Assembly (NCBI GenBank): GCA_000438155.1
Contig: FR902914.1
Location: 1-33,939 of the forward strand
DNA from: Firmicutes bacterium CAG:95
GTDB lineage: Bacteria > Bacillota > Clostridia > Lachnospirales > Lachnospiraceae
Length of the DNA stretch: 33,939 nt
Reading direction: 5' to 3'
Under the pieces are notes generated by a model that saw nothing but the letters and a program-made list of their open reading frames with translations, was not told the origin of the DNA and ran no database searches. Position 1 is the stretch's first letter; every line of letters starts with the position of its first letter. A program made the position numbers and the translations under genes. Of this stretch, positions 22,668-32,394 are shown piece after piece.

Positions 22668-24503
22668 ATGCGAAAATTACTCATATATTTAAAGGATTAT
22701 AAAAAAGAAAGTATTCTGGGGCCTCTGTTTAAATTGCTGGAGGCTTCTTTTGAGCTTATTGTTCCGTTGGTTGTGGCATCGATGATTGACGTTGGTATCC
22801 CTGCTCAGGATAAGGGCTACATTGTGAAGATGGCACTGGTTCTGGTGGCTCTTGGGATTATAGGTCTTACCAGCTCGGTAACGGCACAGTTCTTTGCGGC
22901 AAAGGCTGCTGTTGGCTTCGCCACGAAAGTGCGCCATGCCCTGTTTGAGCATATTCAGAAGCTGACCTTCGGACAGATGGACAGTCAGGGGACGGCAACG
23001 CTGATTACCCGTATGACAAGTGACGTCAATCAGGTACAGAATGGTGTGAATCTGGTTCTTCGTCTGTTTTTAAGATCTCCCTTCATTGTATTTGGCGCCA
23101 TGATTATGGCATTTACCGTAGATGTAAAGGCAGCGTTGATTTTTGTAGTGGTGATCCCGTTATTGCTCATAGTCGTATTTGCCATTCTGTTAATCAGCAT
23201 TCCAATGTTTGGCCGGGTGCAGGAAAACCTCGATCAGGTCATGCGTACCACCCGTGAAAACTTAACCGGTTCGAGAGTCATCCGGGCTTTTGCAAAGGAG
23301 CCGGAAGAAATTGAAGAATTCCAGAGGGAAAACCGGGTATTACGTAATGTGCAGGTCGTTGCCGGAAGAGTGTCGGCACTGATGAATCCGGTTACCTATA
23401 TCATTATCAATGGCGGTCTGATGGCACTCATTTATGTAGGTGCGCTGCAGATTGAAGGAGGCATTCTCTCTCAGGGACAGGTTGTGGCACTCATCAACTA
23501 TATGTCCCAGATTCTGGTAGAACTGATTAAGCTTGCGAACCTGATTATTACCGTAACCAAGGCGATTGCGTGTGGTAATCGTATTGAAGCTGTTATGGAA
23601 ATTCCGGCAGGCTTTTCTGAAGAGAACGGAGAGACCGGGAAAAGCCCCATGCAGGATGATATGAAGCTGACAGAGCCAAAGAAGGGCAGCGGTGAATCAG
23701 GCATCAGGCTGTCGCGTGAAGAGCTACCCAGGGAGGACTGCCCGTACAAGGTGGTCTTTGATCAGGTCGGCATGGCCTACAATGAGGGCGGCGACGAAGC
23801 CATTTCCGATGTGAACCTGAAGGTGAAAAAGGGTGAGACCATTGGTGTGATCGGAGGCACCGGCTCCGGTAAATCTACACTGGTGAACCTGATTCCGAGA
23901 TTTTATGATGTGACACGTGGACGTGTTCTTGTGGATGGCATTGATGTCCGGGATATGGAGCCTGAAAAGCTCCGGTCGAAGATCGGCATGGTGTTACAGA
24001 AAGCGGTGTTGTTCCGTGGTACGATCCGGGAGAACCTGTTCTGGGGGAACGAAGGAGCAGACGATGAAGAAATCTGGAAGGCTCTGGAAACCGCACAGGC
24101 GAAGGAATTCGTGGAACAGAAGGAGGATGGTCTTGATACCATGATTGAACAGGAGGGACGGAACCTTTCCGGTGGACAGCGGCAGCGTCTGTCCATTGCA
24201 AGAGCTTTGGTACGAAAGCCGGAAATTCTGATTCTGGATGACAGCTCCTCTGCGCTTGATTATGCAACCGACTTAAAGCTCCGGCAGGCAATCAAGGCAT
24301 TGCCCGGAGATATGACTGTGTTTATTGTATCACAGAGAGCTTCTTCCCTGATGCATGCCGATCAGATCCTTGTACTGGACGATGGTGATGTGGTTGGTCT
24401 TGGAACTCATGAGGAATTATTAAAGAACTGCGAAACCTATCGGGAAATTTATGATACACAGGTAGAAAAGAAAACGGAGCAGCAGGACGGAAGGGAGGCG
24501 TAG
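22668..24503 (+). CDS. ABC exporter half-transporter with degenerate ATPase site (pair 1, subunit A)
   Basis: The 611-aa protein joins a six-helix exporter domain (about 1-310) to an ATPase domain: Walker A GGTGSGKST near residue 396, signature LSGGQRQR near 500, Walker B ILILDDSSSALD and FIVSQRASS. The catalytic Glu after Walker B is Asp and the H-loop His is Gln, so its Walker site is degenerate. A long charged linker, about 45 residues, separates the two domains. ATG 22668 is preferred over an upstream in-frame GTG at 22641. The next gene starts 2 bases after its stop, giving a heterodimer. It follows the SufB-like gene by 51 bases and could be in the same transcript. Cargo unknown. Confidence 0.9.
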   Translation: MRKLLIYLKDYKKESILGPLFKLLEASFELIVPLVVASMIDVGIPAQDKGYIVKMALVLVALGIIGLTSSVTAQFFAAKAAVGFATKVRHALFEHIQKLTFGQMDSQGTATLITRMTSDVNQVQNGVNLVLRLFLRSPFIVFGAMIMAFTVDVKAALIFVVVIPLLLIVVFAILLISIPMFGRVQENLDQVMRTTRENLTGSRVIRAFAKEPEEIEEFQRENRVLRNVQVVAGRVSALMNPVTYIIINGGLMALIYVGALQIEGGILSQGQVVALINYMSQILVELIKLANLIITVTKAIACGNRIEAVMEIPAGFSEENGETGKSPMQDDMKLTEPKKGSGESGIRLSREELPREDCPYKVVFDQVGMAYNEGGDEAISDVNLKVKKGETIGVIGGTGSGKSTLVNLIPRFYDVTRGRVLVDGIDVRDMEPEKLRSKIGMVLQKAVLFRGTIRENLFWGNEGADDEEIWKALETAQAKEFVEQKEDGLDTMIEQEGRNLSGGQRQRLSIARALVRKPEILILDDSSSALDYATDLKLRQAIKALPGDMTVFIVSQRASSLMHADQILVLDDGDVVGLGTHEELLKNCETYREIYDTQVEKKTEQQDGREA

Positions 24504-24505
24504 GC

Positions 24506-26302
24506 ATGGCAAAGGCAGCGAAGATGGATAAAGGACGGCAGAAGGAAACGCTGGTTAAAGTATTAAAATATATGAAGCCCTATCGATTCTGGCTCATTGC
24601 AGCAATTATAATGGCAGCCGTTTCCGTTGTATTTACGTTATATCTTCCGATTCTTACCGGAGATGCGGTGGATGTTTTGTTACATTTTCTTCCGTCATTC
24701 CGGGAGACGGTTGACAGTAATTTTGATTGGTGGTATATACTCAGGCAGCTTCTTGTAAAAATGGGTGTTGTGATTCTTCTTACGGCAGCAGCCCAGTGGA
24801 TTATGAGCCTGTGTAATAACCATATTGTATACAGTATTATTGAAGATATCCGTGAAAAGGCTTTTGACAAGATCCAGAAGGTGCCTCTTAAGTATCTGGA
24901 CGGACATTCCCATGGTGATATTATGAGCCGTGTGGTAGCAGATGTGGATACATTTGCGGATGGTCTGCTTCTTGGATTCACACAGTTATTTACAGGTGTA
25001 ATTACGATTCTCGGAACCCTGCTTTTTATGCTCTCTGAAAATGTGGGAATTACCGCAGTTGTTGTATTGATTACGCCGGTATCCCTGTTTGTTGCTTCCT
25101 TTATTGCAAAGAAGACCTTTAAGATGTTCCAGCTGCAGTCTACGACGAGAGGCGAGCAGACAACTCTGATTAATGAAATGATTACCAATCATAAAGAAGT
25201 GAAGGCCTTTGGCAGGGAAGCTGCGGTTATGGAGGATTTTGATGAAATTAACGGAAGACTGGAAAAGTGCTCCCTGCGTGCAATTTTCTTTTCCTCCCTT
25301 ACCAATCCCTGTACCCGTTTCGTAAACAGCCTGGTATATATGGGAGTAGGTCTTACCGGTTCACTGGCCGTTATCCGTGGCGGCCTTACCGTTGGACAGT
25401 TAACCTGTTTCCTTTCCTATGCAAACCAGTATACGAAGCCGTTTAATGAAATTTCGGGAGTTATTACGGAGCTCCAGAATGCACTTGCCTGTGCAGCGAG
25501 AATTTTTGAGCTGATTGAAGAGGAGCCGCAGATTCCGGATGCAGAGGATGCGAGAGTCCTGACTGATGTAGATGGCGCTGTTTCCCTGAATAAGGTATCT
25601 TTTTCTTATAGCAGGGATCGTAAGCTGATCGAGGATCTGAACCTTGACGTTAAACCGGGTCAGAGAATTGCGATTGTCGGACCTACCGGATGTGGAAAGA
25701 CTACTATTATCAATCTGCTCATGCGTTTCTATGACGTGGATGGCGGTTCGATTTCCGTAGAGGGCACCGATATCCGCGATATTACCAGAAAATCTCTGCG
25801 TACCTCTTACGGTATGGTGCTTCAGGAGACCTGGTTAAAGCAGGGAACGATCCGTGACAACATTATTGTTGGAAAGCCGGATGCAACCGATGAAGAGGTG
25901 ATTGCGGCAGCAAAGGCTTCCCATGCACACAGCTTTATCCGGAGACTTCCGGAGGGATATGATACCGTGATCAGTGAAGATGGCGGAAGTCTCTCCCAGG
26001 GACAGAAGCAGCTTCTTTGTATCACAAGGGTGATGCTGTGTCTGCCTCCGATGCTGATATTGGATGAGGCAACCTCTTCGATTGATACCAGAACCGAGAT
26101 CCGGATCCAGAAAGCATTTGCAACCATGATGGAGGGACGCACCAGCTTTATTGTAGCACATCGTCTGTCTACCATTCAGAATGCCGATGTGATTCTGGTA
26201 ATGAAGGATGGTCATATTATTGAACAGGGAAATCATGAAGAGCTTCTTGCGAGGAAGGGCTTCTATGCAGAATTATACAACAGTCAGTTTACTGTAGCGT
26301 AG
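24506..26302 (+). CDS. ABC exporter half-transporter with intact catalytic residues (pair 1, subunit B)
   Basis: The 598-aa partner has six helices then an ATPase with Walker A GPTGCGKTT near residue 391, signature LSQGQKQ near 495, Walker B MLILDEATSSIDTR with the catalytic Glu, and FIVAHRLST with the H-loop His. Its signature is LSQGQ rather than LSGGQ. In a heterodimer its Walker site pairs with the perfect LSGGQ of subunit A, giving one active and one degenerate site, as in BmrCD or TM287/288. GGGAGG in the end of subunit A serves as ribosome binding site. The last 14 bases overlap the convergent AraC gene. Confidence 0.92.
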   Translation: MAKAAKMDKGRQKETLVKVLKYMKPYRFWLIAAIIMAAVSVVFTLYLPILTGDAVDVLLHFLPSFRETVDSNFDWWYILRQLLVKMGVVILLTAAAQWIMSLCNNHIVYSIIEDIREKAFDKIQKVPLKYLDGHSHGDIMSRVVADVDTFADGLLLGFTQLFTGVITILGTLLFMLSENVGITAVVVLITPVSLFVASFIAKKTFKMFQLQSTTRGEQTTLINEMITNHKEVKAFGREAAVMEDFDEINGRLEKCSLRAIFFSSLTNPCTRFVNSLVYMGVGLTGSLAVIRGGLTVGQLTCFLSYANQYTKPFNEISGVITELQNALACAARIFELIEEEPQIPDAEDARVLTDVDGAVSLNKVSFSYSRDRKLIEDLNLDVKPGQRIAIVGPTGCGKTTIINLLMRFYDVDGGSISVEGTDIRDITRKSLRTSYGMVLQETWLKQGTIRDNIIVGKPDATDEEVIAAAKASHAHSFIRRLPEGYDTVISEDGGSLSQGQKQLLCITRVMLCLPPMLILDEATSSIDTRTEIRIQKAFATMMEGRTSFIVAHRLSTIQNADVILVMKDGHIIEQGNHEELLARKGFYAELYNSQFTVA

Positions 26303-27074
26303 ACCGGTACTCCGATGGAGTAACACCTGTCTGCCCCTTGAACTGCCGGATAAAATGGGTATCGCTGTTATATCCGCACATCTGGCCGACCTCATGAATG
26401 GAAATCCGGGTTGTGGAAAGAAGATATCTGGCGTGATCCGTACGGCTCTGGATAATATCCTGCATGGCGGTCACTCCGAAGGTGTTCTTGTATAAATGCT
26501 GAAAATAGTACTTACTTAGGGACATGGAGGCACTGATGCTCTCCATGTCCCAGTCTTTATAGGGCATGTTATAAATTTGGGAGCGCAGATTGGACAGCTT
26601 GTCATAGTAAATGTTGTCCGGATGATGCGTATCCTTATGCAGCTTTTCACTGATCTTAAGCAGCAGAATCTGCAAATAGAGAAGAAGGGTTTCTTCCTTA
26701 TGGATGTTGTCAGAATAGTGTTCATAGGTAATGTCTTTGATTAACAGGGACAGGTCGTGGATATCATGAACCTGCACCGGTGTATCGAAAGGGATTTCCA
26801 GCTTTGAAACAAATGAAAGATCAGACTCATCCATATGGAAATGCAGCCAGTCGTCAGAATAGGGTGCTTCGCAGGCACGATAGAGCTGTGGAGTGCCTTT
26901 TTTGTATAAAAGAATCGTATTCGGAGAGGTATGATAATCCGTTCCATGGATACGGAACCAGCCCGCCGTGCGGACGAGCAGGAGCAGATAGTCTCCGGAG
27001 CCATCCGGACGCTCAATTCTGAAATCCTTATCGTGCTGGTGATAATATCCGCTTTTGTGAAACTGCATAATCAT
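26289..27074 (-). CDS. AraC-family transcriptional regulator
   Basis: The 261-aa protein has an N-terminal cupin-like sensing domain (about 1-150) and a C-terminal double helix-turn-helix (about 165-258). The second HTH shows the family pattern VGQMCGYNSDTHFIRQFKGQ followed by TGVTPSEYR. Such regulators often sense a sugar. It lies in the same orientation as, and 31 bases downstream of, the SGNH hydrolase gene, so the two are probably co-transcribed. Its 3' end overlaps that of the plus-strand exporter by 14 bases; no terminator was seen there. The gap before its start holds a CTGAATAGTT motif. Confidence 0.92.
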   Translation of the reverse strand: MIMQFHKSGYYHQHDKDFRIERPDGSGDYLLLLVRTAGWFRIHGTDYHTSPNTILLYKKGTPQLYRACEAPYSDDWLHFHMDESDLSFVSKLEIPFDTPVQVHDIHDLSLLIKDITYEHYSDNIHKEETLLLYLQILLLKISEKLHKDTHHPDNIYYDKLSNLRSQIYNMPYKDWDMESISASMSLSKYYFQHLYKNTFGVTAMQDIIQSRTDHARYLLSTTRISIHEVGQMCGYNSDTHFIRQFKGQTGVTPSEYRSTLQ

Positions 27075-27090
27075 TACCTCTCCGTGCGTT

Positions 27091-27100
27091 CTGAATAGTT
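27091..27100. repeat. CTGAATAGTT dispersed motif
   Basis: A 10-base copy of the motif at 6038, in the 31-base gap between the hydrolase stop and the AraC start, on the plus strand. Confidence 0.5.
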
Positions 27101-27105
27101 ATGTC

Positions 27106-28233
27106 TTAGTGAAGAACCGTCTGTAAATATTCAATCAGAACCCTTGCTGCCCGTTCGTGGGATTTGACGCCTGGATGGGTATGTGCACCAACGGTTTCCG
27201 CTGTGGTATTGGGCAGATTAATAAATGCGGTGTTGTGGTCTCCGGTATCCTTCTGATAACGGTTCATGGCATCCGTAATCAGAAGATTCAGATCATAGCC
27301 GAGCATGCCGTAGGTCCATACAATGTGTGCTCCGGGGTTGTCCTTACGAAGCATCTTAAGGAAATTGTATACGGCATTTTCAAAGCGTTCCCGGTCTTCT
27401 TCCACGAAGCTTCCGTCCGGATTCTTATGCTGCTTGAAAGTTTCACCGGTTTCCGGAATAGTGAAGGGAGGCTGATTAAATGCACTTGCATCGTTGGTTC
27501 CGAGATTGACCACGATGGCATCCGGTTTCCATGAAGCAAAATCATAGTCCTTCTGTGCACCAACCGATTCGTTAACCTCCCCGAAGCCAAGACCGCAGAT
27601 CTTCTCGTAGCAGGAGGGGATATTGTGGCGTACATCATTATCCCATCCGCAGTAAACACCCCAGCCGCCCTGGGAAATCAGACGGTAATCGGCATCGAGC
27701 ACTTTGGCCGTATAGGTTGCATAATTCTCACTGCTGCTCATATACATCGCAAGCCAGTCGGTATCGGGAAGAGCACCGTAGGTACCTTCGCCGGAGGTGA
27801 TGCTGTCACCGATGAATTCAATTTTGTATTTGTGCTCCTTCACAGGAAGGAATTCACCGTCACACCGGAAGCCGCGGACAAATACATGACAGTCATCGTC
27901 TTCACTCATCGCCTGCAGCTCACGGAAGAATTTCATGGTTTTCGGAACACCGAAGGTCATGCTGCGGAACAGACAGATGGAATAGCTGCCGGGTAAAAGC
28001 ATCTGACGGCTCATAAATGCTCCGTTTAATTCGGTTGCAATCCATGGTTCATGGAAGCTGCAGTCTACATCGAGGTCGATCCAGAGCTCTGAGCCTGTGA
28101 CATTTACCTCAATGCCGCTCCCGTTCCAGAAAAGAGGAAGGAGATTCTGTGTCTCATCGGTTCTTCCGTAAATATGATAATGTGGAATTTCCTTTATGGA
28201 ATAAGTTTTTAAGTTTTCGTTCCTGGTCATCAT
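27106..28233 (-). CDS. SGNH hydrolase, CE2-like acetylesterase
   Basis: The 375-aa protein has an N-terminal beta-sandwich-like part (about 15-125) and a C-terminal SGNH domain: block I FIGDSITSG (Ser144), block III VVNLGTNDA (Asn247) and block V GAHTHPG with the likely catalytic His353. This two-domain plan matches carbohydrate esterase family 2, which deacetylates sugars or xylan fragments. There is no signal peptide, so it acts inside the cell. The start follows AAAGGCAGG. The arabinofuranosidase gene nearby fits a plant cell wall sugar theme. A fragment of a related gene lies at 9578. Confidence 0.87.
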   Translation of the reverse strand: MMTRNENLKTYSIKEIPHYHIYGRTDETQNLLPLFWNGSGIEVNVTGSELWIDLDVDCSFHEPWIATELNGAFMSRQMLLPGSYSICLFRSMTFGVPKTMKFFRELQAMSEDDDCHVFVRGFRCDGEFLPVKEHKYKIEFIGDSITSGEGTYGALPDTDWLAMYMSSSENYATYTAKVLDADYRLISQGGWGVYCGWDNDVRHNIPSCYEKICGLGFGEVNESVGAQKDYDFASWKPDAIVVNLGTNDASAFNQPPFTIPETGETFKQHKNPDGSFVEEDRERFENAVYNFLKMLRKDNPGAHIVWTYGMLGYDLNLLITDAMNRYQKDTGDHNTAFINLPNTTAETVGAHTHPGVKSHERAARVLIEYLQTVLH

Positions 28234-28427
28234 AGCTGGTAAACCTGCCTTTCAAAAATAGTCGGGAATTCAAATTTTATGTATAAGAACGTAATTATCA
28301 TAACACAAAAGGTATGGAAAGCAAACATTTATAACAAAGCAATCAAAGAATTTATGCCATTTGGAAAAGCATGATATGTATATAGAATGACAGCTTTCGA
28401 TATTTTTATTCCGGTAAAAATCTGATA

Positions 28428-28433
28428 TATAAT
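28428..28433 (+). promoter_or_regulatory. Possible -10 box for exporter pair 2
   Basis: TATAAT at 28428-28433 sits 335 bases upstream of the exporter gene, with only a poor -35 (TTTATT) at the expected distance. Such a weak -35 would suit an activator such as the neighbouring AraC protein. Tentative. Confidence 0.3.
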
Positions 28434-28522
28434 GATATATAAAAGGTAGTGGGCAGCAGCGTTTCTGGAAAACGCGAAATTGGGATGGCGAAACATTATA
28501 TGTATAGAACGGAGCAAAGGCC

Positions 28523-28559
28523 GAAAATAGATTTATTCTATTTGTAAACGACTATTTTC
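28523..28559. other. Inverted repeat in the gap before exporter pair 2
   Basis: GAAAATAG (28523-28530) and CTATTTTC (28552-28559) are perfect 8-bp arms around 21 bases. Could be a regulator site or an RNA stem in the long leader. Confidence 0.4.
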
Positions 28560-28590
28560 TAGGAATTGACAGGAAAAGAGAATATATTGA

Positions 28591-28600
28591 AACTATTCAG
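28591..28600. repeat. CTGAATAGTT dispersed motif, inverted copy
   Basis: AACTATTCAG is the reverse complement of the core motif at 6038 and 27091. It lies in the non-coding gap 28234-28767. Confidence 0.5.
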
Positions 28601-28613
28601 AGTCATGTAAATG

Positions 28614-28660
28614 ATGGCATATGTGCGATAAATGCTTGCATTCAAGCGGATATATGCCAT
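28614..28660 (+). other. Nested hairpin in the exporter leader
   Basis: ATGGCATAT (28614-28622) pairs with ATATGCCAT (28652-28660), and inside it GCTTG (28634-28638) pairs with CAAGC (28643-28647) around a 4-base loop. A further hairpin GCTTC-GAAA-GAAGC follows at 28699-28712. No U-run follows either. The gap 28234-28767 otherwise holds A/T-rich sequence and no gene. Confidence 0.5.
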
Positions 28661-28767
28661 GATTTATATGGCGAAGCAACCACATGAGCAAAGGAAAAGC
28701 TTCGAAAGAAGCGGTTTTGCAAATGGGTTCTGAAGAATTACTGATATTTTAAATTTGGGGGTACAAT

Positions 28768-30525
28768 ATGACACCGGTAAAATGGGTATATTCTTTTTTG
28801 GAAAAATACCGCTATAAAATGGCGGCAGGTCTTTTGATGGTAACGGGAATTGCATTGTTAACCATTGTGAATCCGTACATATCAGGCCGGATCGTAGATG
28901 ATGTCATTACGGGAGGAAATTATAAGCTTCTTCCGGTTCTGATCGGCTGTCTGCTTGGGGTTGTGGCACTTAAGGGAATCCTGCGTTATGCTTCGCAGGT
29001 CATGTTTGAGATCTGTTCCCAGGGTGTGCTTTACAGTATGCGTGATGCCGTATACCGCAAGCTCCTGCAGGAGGATTTCTCCTTTTATAATAAGAACCGG
29101 ACCGGTGATCTGATGTCCAGACAGACCGGTGATATGGATGCTATCCGGCATTTTATTGCCTATATTATTTATTCGGTTTACGAAAATATTTTGTTATTGT
29201 CCTTCGCACTGATTATGATCTTCACGGTAAATGTGAAGCTGGCGCTTGCAATGCTGGTAGTGCTGCCCTTTACGGCGTTGACAACCTATGGACAGTCGAA
29301 AAGCGTCCGTCCGGCCTTTATGAAGATTCGTCAGCAGTTTTCCTCACTGAATACCTTTGTGCAGGAAAATATCAGCGGTAACCGTGTAGTGAAAGCGTTT
29401 GCCCGTGAGGATTTTGAAATAGAGAAGTTCAATAAAGAAAACGATGCATACCGTGACGCGGAATTAAATGCCGCAGCCATCTGGAAAAAGTATGTGCCGA
29501 TTTTTGAATTTCTTTCCAATATATTGACGGTCGTTCTGATGCTGTATGGCGGATATATGGTGATTCAGGGTGAAATTACCATGGGTAATCTGGTTACGGT
29601 AAACGGGTATCTGTGGATGCTTACGGTTCCGCTTCGTATGGCAGGCTGGTGGATTAATGATATTCACCGTTTTACGACCTCCGCAGAGAAGATTTATACG
29701 ACCTACAGTCAGGAGCCGGAGATTCAGGAGCCGCAACAGCCCATTGTGCGGAAGCATTTCCATGGAGATGTGGAATTTAAGAATGTTTCTTATCAGGCAG
29801 AGGATGCGGATATTATCCATGATATCTCCTTTAAGGTAAAGAGCGGGCAGACGGTCGGAATTATCGGCTCGACCGGATCCGGCAAATCCACAATTATGAA
29901 TCTGCTGTGCCGGTTTTATGATACCTCAAAGGGTGAGGTTTTAGTAGACGGAGTGAACGTTAAGAACCTTGATCTGTATGACCTGCGTGATAACATCGGA
30001 ATGGCAATGCAGGATGTATTCCTGTTTTCTGACACGATTGAAGGAAACATCGCTTACGGTCGTCCGAACTGCAGCTTTGAGGATGTGAAGAAGGCGGCCA
30101 AGATGGCGGATGCCAACCTTTTTATCCAGAAGATGCCGGAAGGATATGACACGATTGTCGGTGAGCGCGGCGTGGGACTTTCCGGAGGACAGAAGCAGAG
30201 AATTTCACTTGCAAGAGCGCTGCTTAAGGATCCGTCCATTCTGATTCTGGACGATACGACTTCCGCTGTGGATATGGAAACCGAAAGCTATATCCAGAAC
30301 CAGCTTAAGAAGATTGAAAAGGATTGTACCATTTTTATTATTGCATACCGGATCTCCTCCATTAAGGATGCGGATCTGATTCTGGTTATGGATCAGGGAA
30401 GAATTGTGGAACAGGGCACACATGAAGAGCTTGTCCGTGCCGGCGGCTACTATGCAACGGCCTTCCACCATCAGTACGGAGACTACGCACAGCAGTCAGC
30501 GCAGTCCGAAGGAAAGGAGGCGTAA
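28768..30525 (+). CDS. ABC exporter half-transporter with degenerate ATPase site (pair 2, subunit A)
   Basis: The 585-aa protein has a six-helix exporter domain (about 1-320) and an ATPase with Walker A GSTGSGKST near residue 366, signature LSGGQKQR near 471, Walker B ILILDDTTSAVD and FIIAYRISS. As in pair 1 subunit A, the catalytic Glu is Asp; the H-loop His is Tyr here. GGGGG lies before the ATG at 28768. It has a long leader of over 300 bases with hairpins. The next gene starts 4 bases after its stop, with its ribosome binding site inside this gene. Substrate unknown; sugars, lipids, peptides or drugs are all possible. Confidence 0.92.
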   Translation: MTPVKWVYSFLEKYRYKMAAGLLMVTGIALLTIVNPYISGRIVDDVITGGNYKLLPVLIGCLLGVVALKGILRYASQVMFEICSQGVLYSMRDAVYRKLLQEDFSFYNKNRTGDLMSRQTGDMDAIRHFIAYIIYSVYENILLLSFALIMIFTVNVKLALAMLVVLPFTALTTYGQSKSVRPAFMKIRQQFSSLNTFVQENISGNRVVKAFAREDFEIEKFNKENDAYRDAELNAAAIWKKYVPIFEFLSNILTVVLMLYGGYMVIQGEITMGNLVTVNGYLWMLTVPLRMAGWWINDIHRFTTSAEKIYTTYSQEPEIQEPQQPIVRKHFHGDVEFKNVSYQAEDADIIHDISFKVKSGQTVGIIGSTGSGKSTIMNLLCRFYDTSKGEVLVDGVNVKNLDLYDLRDNIGMAMQDVFLFSDTIEGNIAYGRPNCSFEDVKKAAKMADANLFIQKMPEGYDTIVGERGVGLSGGQKQRISLARALLKDPSILILDDTTSAVDMETESYIQNQLKKIEKDCTIFIIAYRISSIKDADLILVMDQGRIVEQGTHEELVRAGGYYATAFHHQYGDYAQQSAQSEGKEA

Positions 30526-30529
30526 GGGT

Positions 30530-32314
30530 ATGGCACGTAATAAATATGATGTAGATGAAATCCTGGAAGATAAATTTGATGTGAACCAGTTGAAACGACT
30601 GGCAGGCTACATCAGACCTTATAAGAAGCAGATGCTGGTGGTATTGTTTCTGATGTTGTCGGCTTCGGCACTTGGAATGCTGATTCCGAAGTTTTTCATG
30701 CTGGTGATGGATGTATCCATTCCTAATAAGGACATGAGAAGTATTGTATTTTATTCTGTGATGACGATGCTCATTGCCCTTTATACCTGCGTGAGCCTCC
30801 GGATTAAGATCAAGCTGATGACGCAGATCGGTCAGGACATTGTACATAGCATCCGTTATGATATTTTTGAGCATTTACAGGAGCTGCCCTTTTCCTATTA
30901 TGATGAGCGCCCTCATGGAAAGATTCAGGTGCGTGTTGTAAATTATGTGAATAACTTAAGTGACCTGCTCAGCAACGGTATTATTAACACGATTACCGAT
31001 CTGTGCAACCTGTTTTTTATCATTGCCTTTATGCTGAGCATTAATGTGAAGCTTACTCTGGTCTGTCTGTGCGGTCTTCCGCTACTGGCAGTCGTGATTA
31101 TTGCCCTGAAGAAGAAGCAGCGTAAGGCATGGCAGATCCAGAGCAACAAGCAGTCCAATCTGAATGCTTATATTGCAGAGAGTATTAACGGAATCCGTGT
31201 CACCCAGTCCTTTGTCCGTGAAGATGAAAACAGCGGTATCTTCAACCGGTTAAGTGATGGCTATAGGGAAGCGTGGATGCGGGCAGTTAAGTTTAATTTT
31301 ATTATGGGGCCTTCTGTAGATATTATCAGTACCATTACAACGGCATTTATTTATGTGCTGGGTATTTCCTGGATGTCGAATCCGGATTCCGGAATTACGG
31401 TCGGTGTCCTGATTGCATTTACCGCTTATATCAGCCGCTTCTGGAACCCGATTAACACACTGGCTTCCTTCTATAATTCGCTGCTGACGGCAATTTCGTA
31501 TCTGGAACGGATTTTTGAGACAATTGATGAGCCGGTGCTGGTAAAGGATGCAGAGGGAGCCATGGAAATGCCTCCTATCAAGGGAGATGTTGAATTTAAG
31601 AATGTCACCTTCAGCTATGAGGACGGCGTTGAGATTCTTAAGAAAGTAAGCTTTAAGGCAAAGAAAGGTCAGACAGTTGCCATTGTCGGACCGACAGGAG
31701 CCGGTAAAACAACCATCGTAAACCTGTTAAGCCGTTTTTACAATGTGGATTCCGGTGAGGTTTTAATTGATGGAATCGATATTTCCAAGGTTACCATCCG
31801 TTCCCTCCGTAAGCAGATGGGAGTCATGATGCAGGACAGCTTTATTTTCTCCGGAACGGTAATGGATAATATCCGCTACGGAAATAAAGAGGTTTCGGAT
31901 GAGCAGGTGATCCAGGCTGCCAGGACGGTCTGTGCACATGGCTTTATCATGGAAATGGAGAATGGCTATTATACACAGATCAATGAACGCGGAAGCCGTC
32001 TGTCCCAGGGACAGCGCCAGCTGATTTCCTTCGCGAGGGCATTACTTGCAGACCCGAAGATCCTGATTCTGGATGAGGCAACCTCAAGCATTGATACCGA
32101 GACGGAAATTCTTCTGCAAAAGGGCTTAAACGAGCTGCTGAAGGGAAGAACCTCCTTTATTATTGCACATCGTCTGTCCACCATTAAGAATGCGGATTTC
32201 ATTATGTATATTGATGCGGGTGGTATCGCTGAAATGGGTTCACATGAGGAACTGATCAGTCAGAAGGGAGAATACTATAAGCTGTATATGTCCCAGTATG
32301 ACTTTTTAAAATAG
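30530..32314 (+). CDS. ABC exporter half-transporter with intact catalytic residues (pair 2, subunit B)
   Basis: The 594-aa partner has six helices and an ATPase with Walker A GPTGAGKTT near residue 387, signature LSQGQRQ near 491, Walker B ILILDEATSSIDTE with the catalytic Glu, and FIIAHRLST with the H-loop His. ATG 30530 is chosen although the frame is open upstream into the previous gene, because AAAGGAGG at 30513-30520 fits it and the protein then aligns with its relatives. Its LSQGQ signature complements the LSGGQ of subunit A. The pair resembles pair 1 in order and motifs, so the two loci are probably paralogous. Confidence 0.93.
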   Translation: MARNKYDVDEILEDKFDVNQLKRLAGYIRPYKKQMLVVLFLMLSASALGMLIPKFFMLVMDVSIPNKDMRSIVFYSVMTMLIALYTCVSLRIKIKLMTQIGQDIVHSIRYDIFEHLQELPFSYYDERPHGKIQVRVVNYVNNLSDLLSNGIINTITDLCNLFFIIAFMLSINVKLTLVCLCGLPLLAVVIIALKKKQRKAWQIQSNKQSNLNAYIAESINGIRVTQSFVREDENSGIFNRLSDGYREAWMRAVKFNFIMGPSVDIISTITTAFIYVLGISWMSNPDSGITVGVLIAFTAYISRFWNPINTLASFYNSLLTAISYLERIFETIDEPVLVKDAEGAMEMPPIKGDVEFKNVTFSYEDGVEILKKVSFKAKKGQTVAIVGPTGAGKTTIVNLLSRFYNVDSGEVLIDGIDISKVTIRSLRKQMGVMMQDSFIFSGTVMDNIRYGNKEVSDEQVIQAARTVCAHGFIMEMENGYYTQINERGSRLSQGQRQLISFARALLADPKILILDEATSSIDTETEILLQKGLNELLKGRTSFIIAHRLSTIKNADFIMYIDAGGIAEMGSHEELISQKGEYYKLYMSQYDFLK

Positions 32315-32394
32315 GACTTAAGCTGCTTTGACAGTCTTTTGGCGAATGCAGTTTTTAATTTAGAAATCAAAAAACATTAAGAAAGGAAAGAAGT

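Noticed and set aside
30404..30529. N-terminal extension of exporter pair 2 subunit B
   Set aside because: This frame overlaps the end of subunit A; AAAGGAGG and ATG at 30530 mark the true start.
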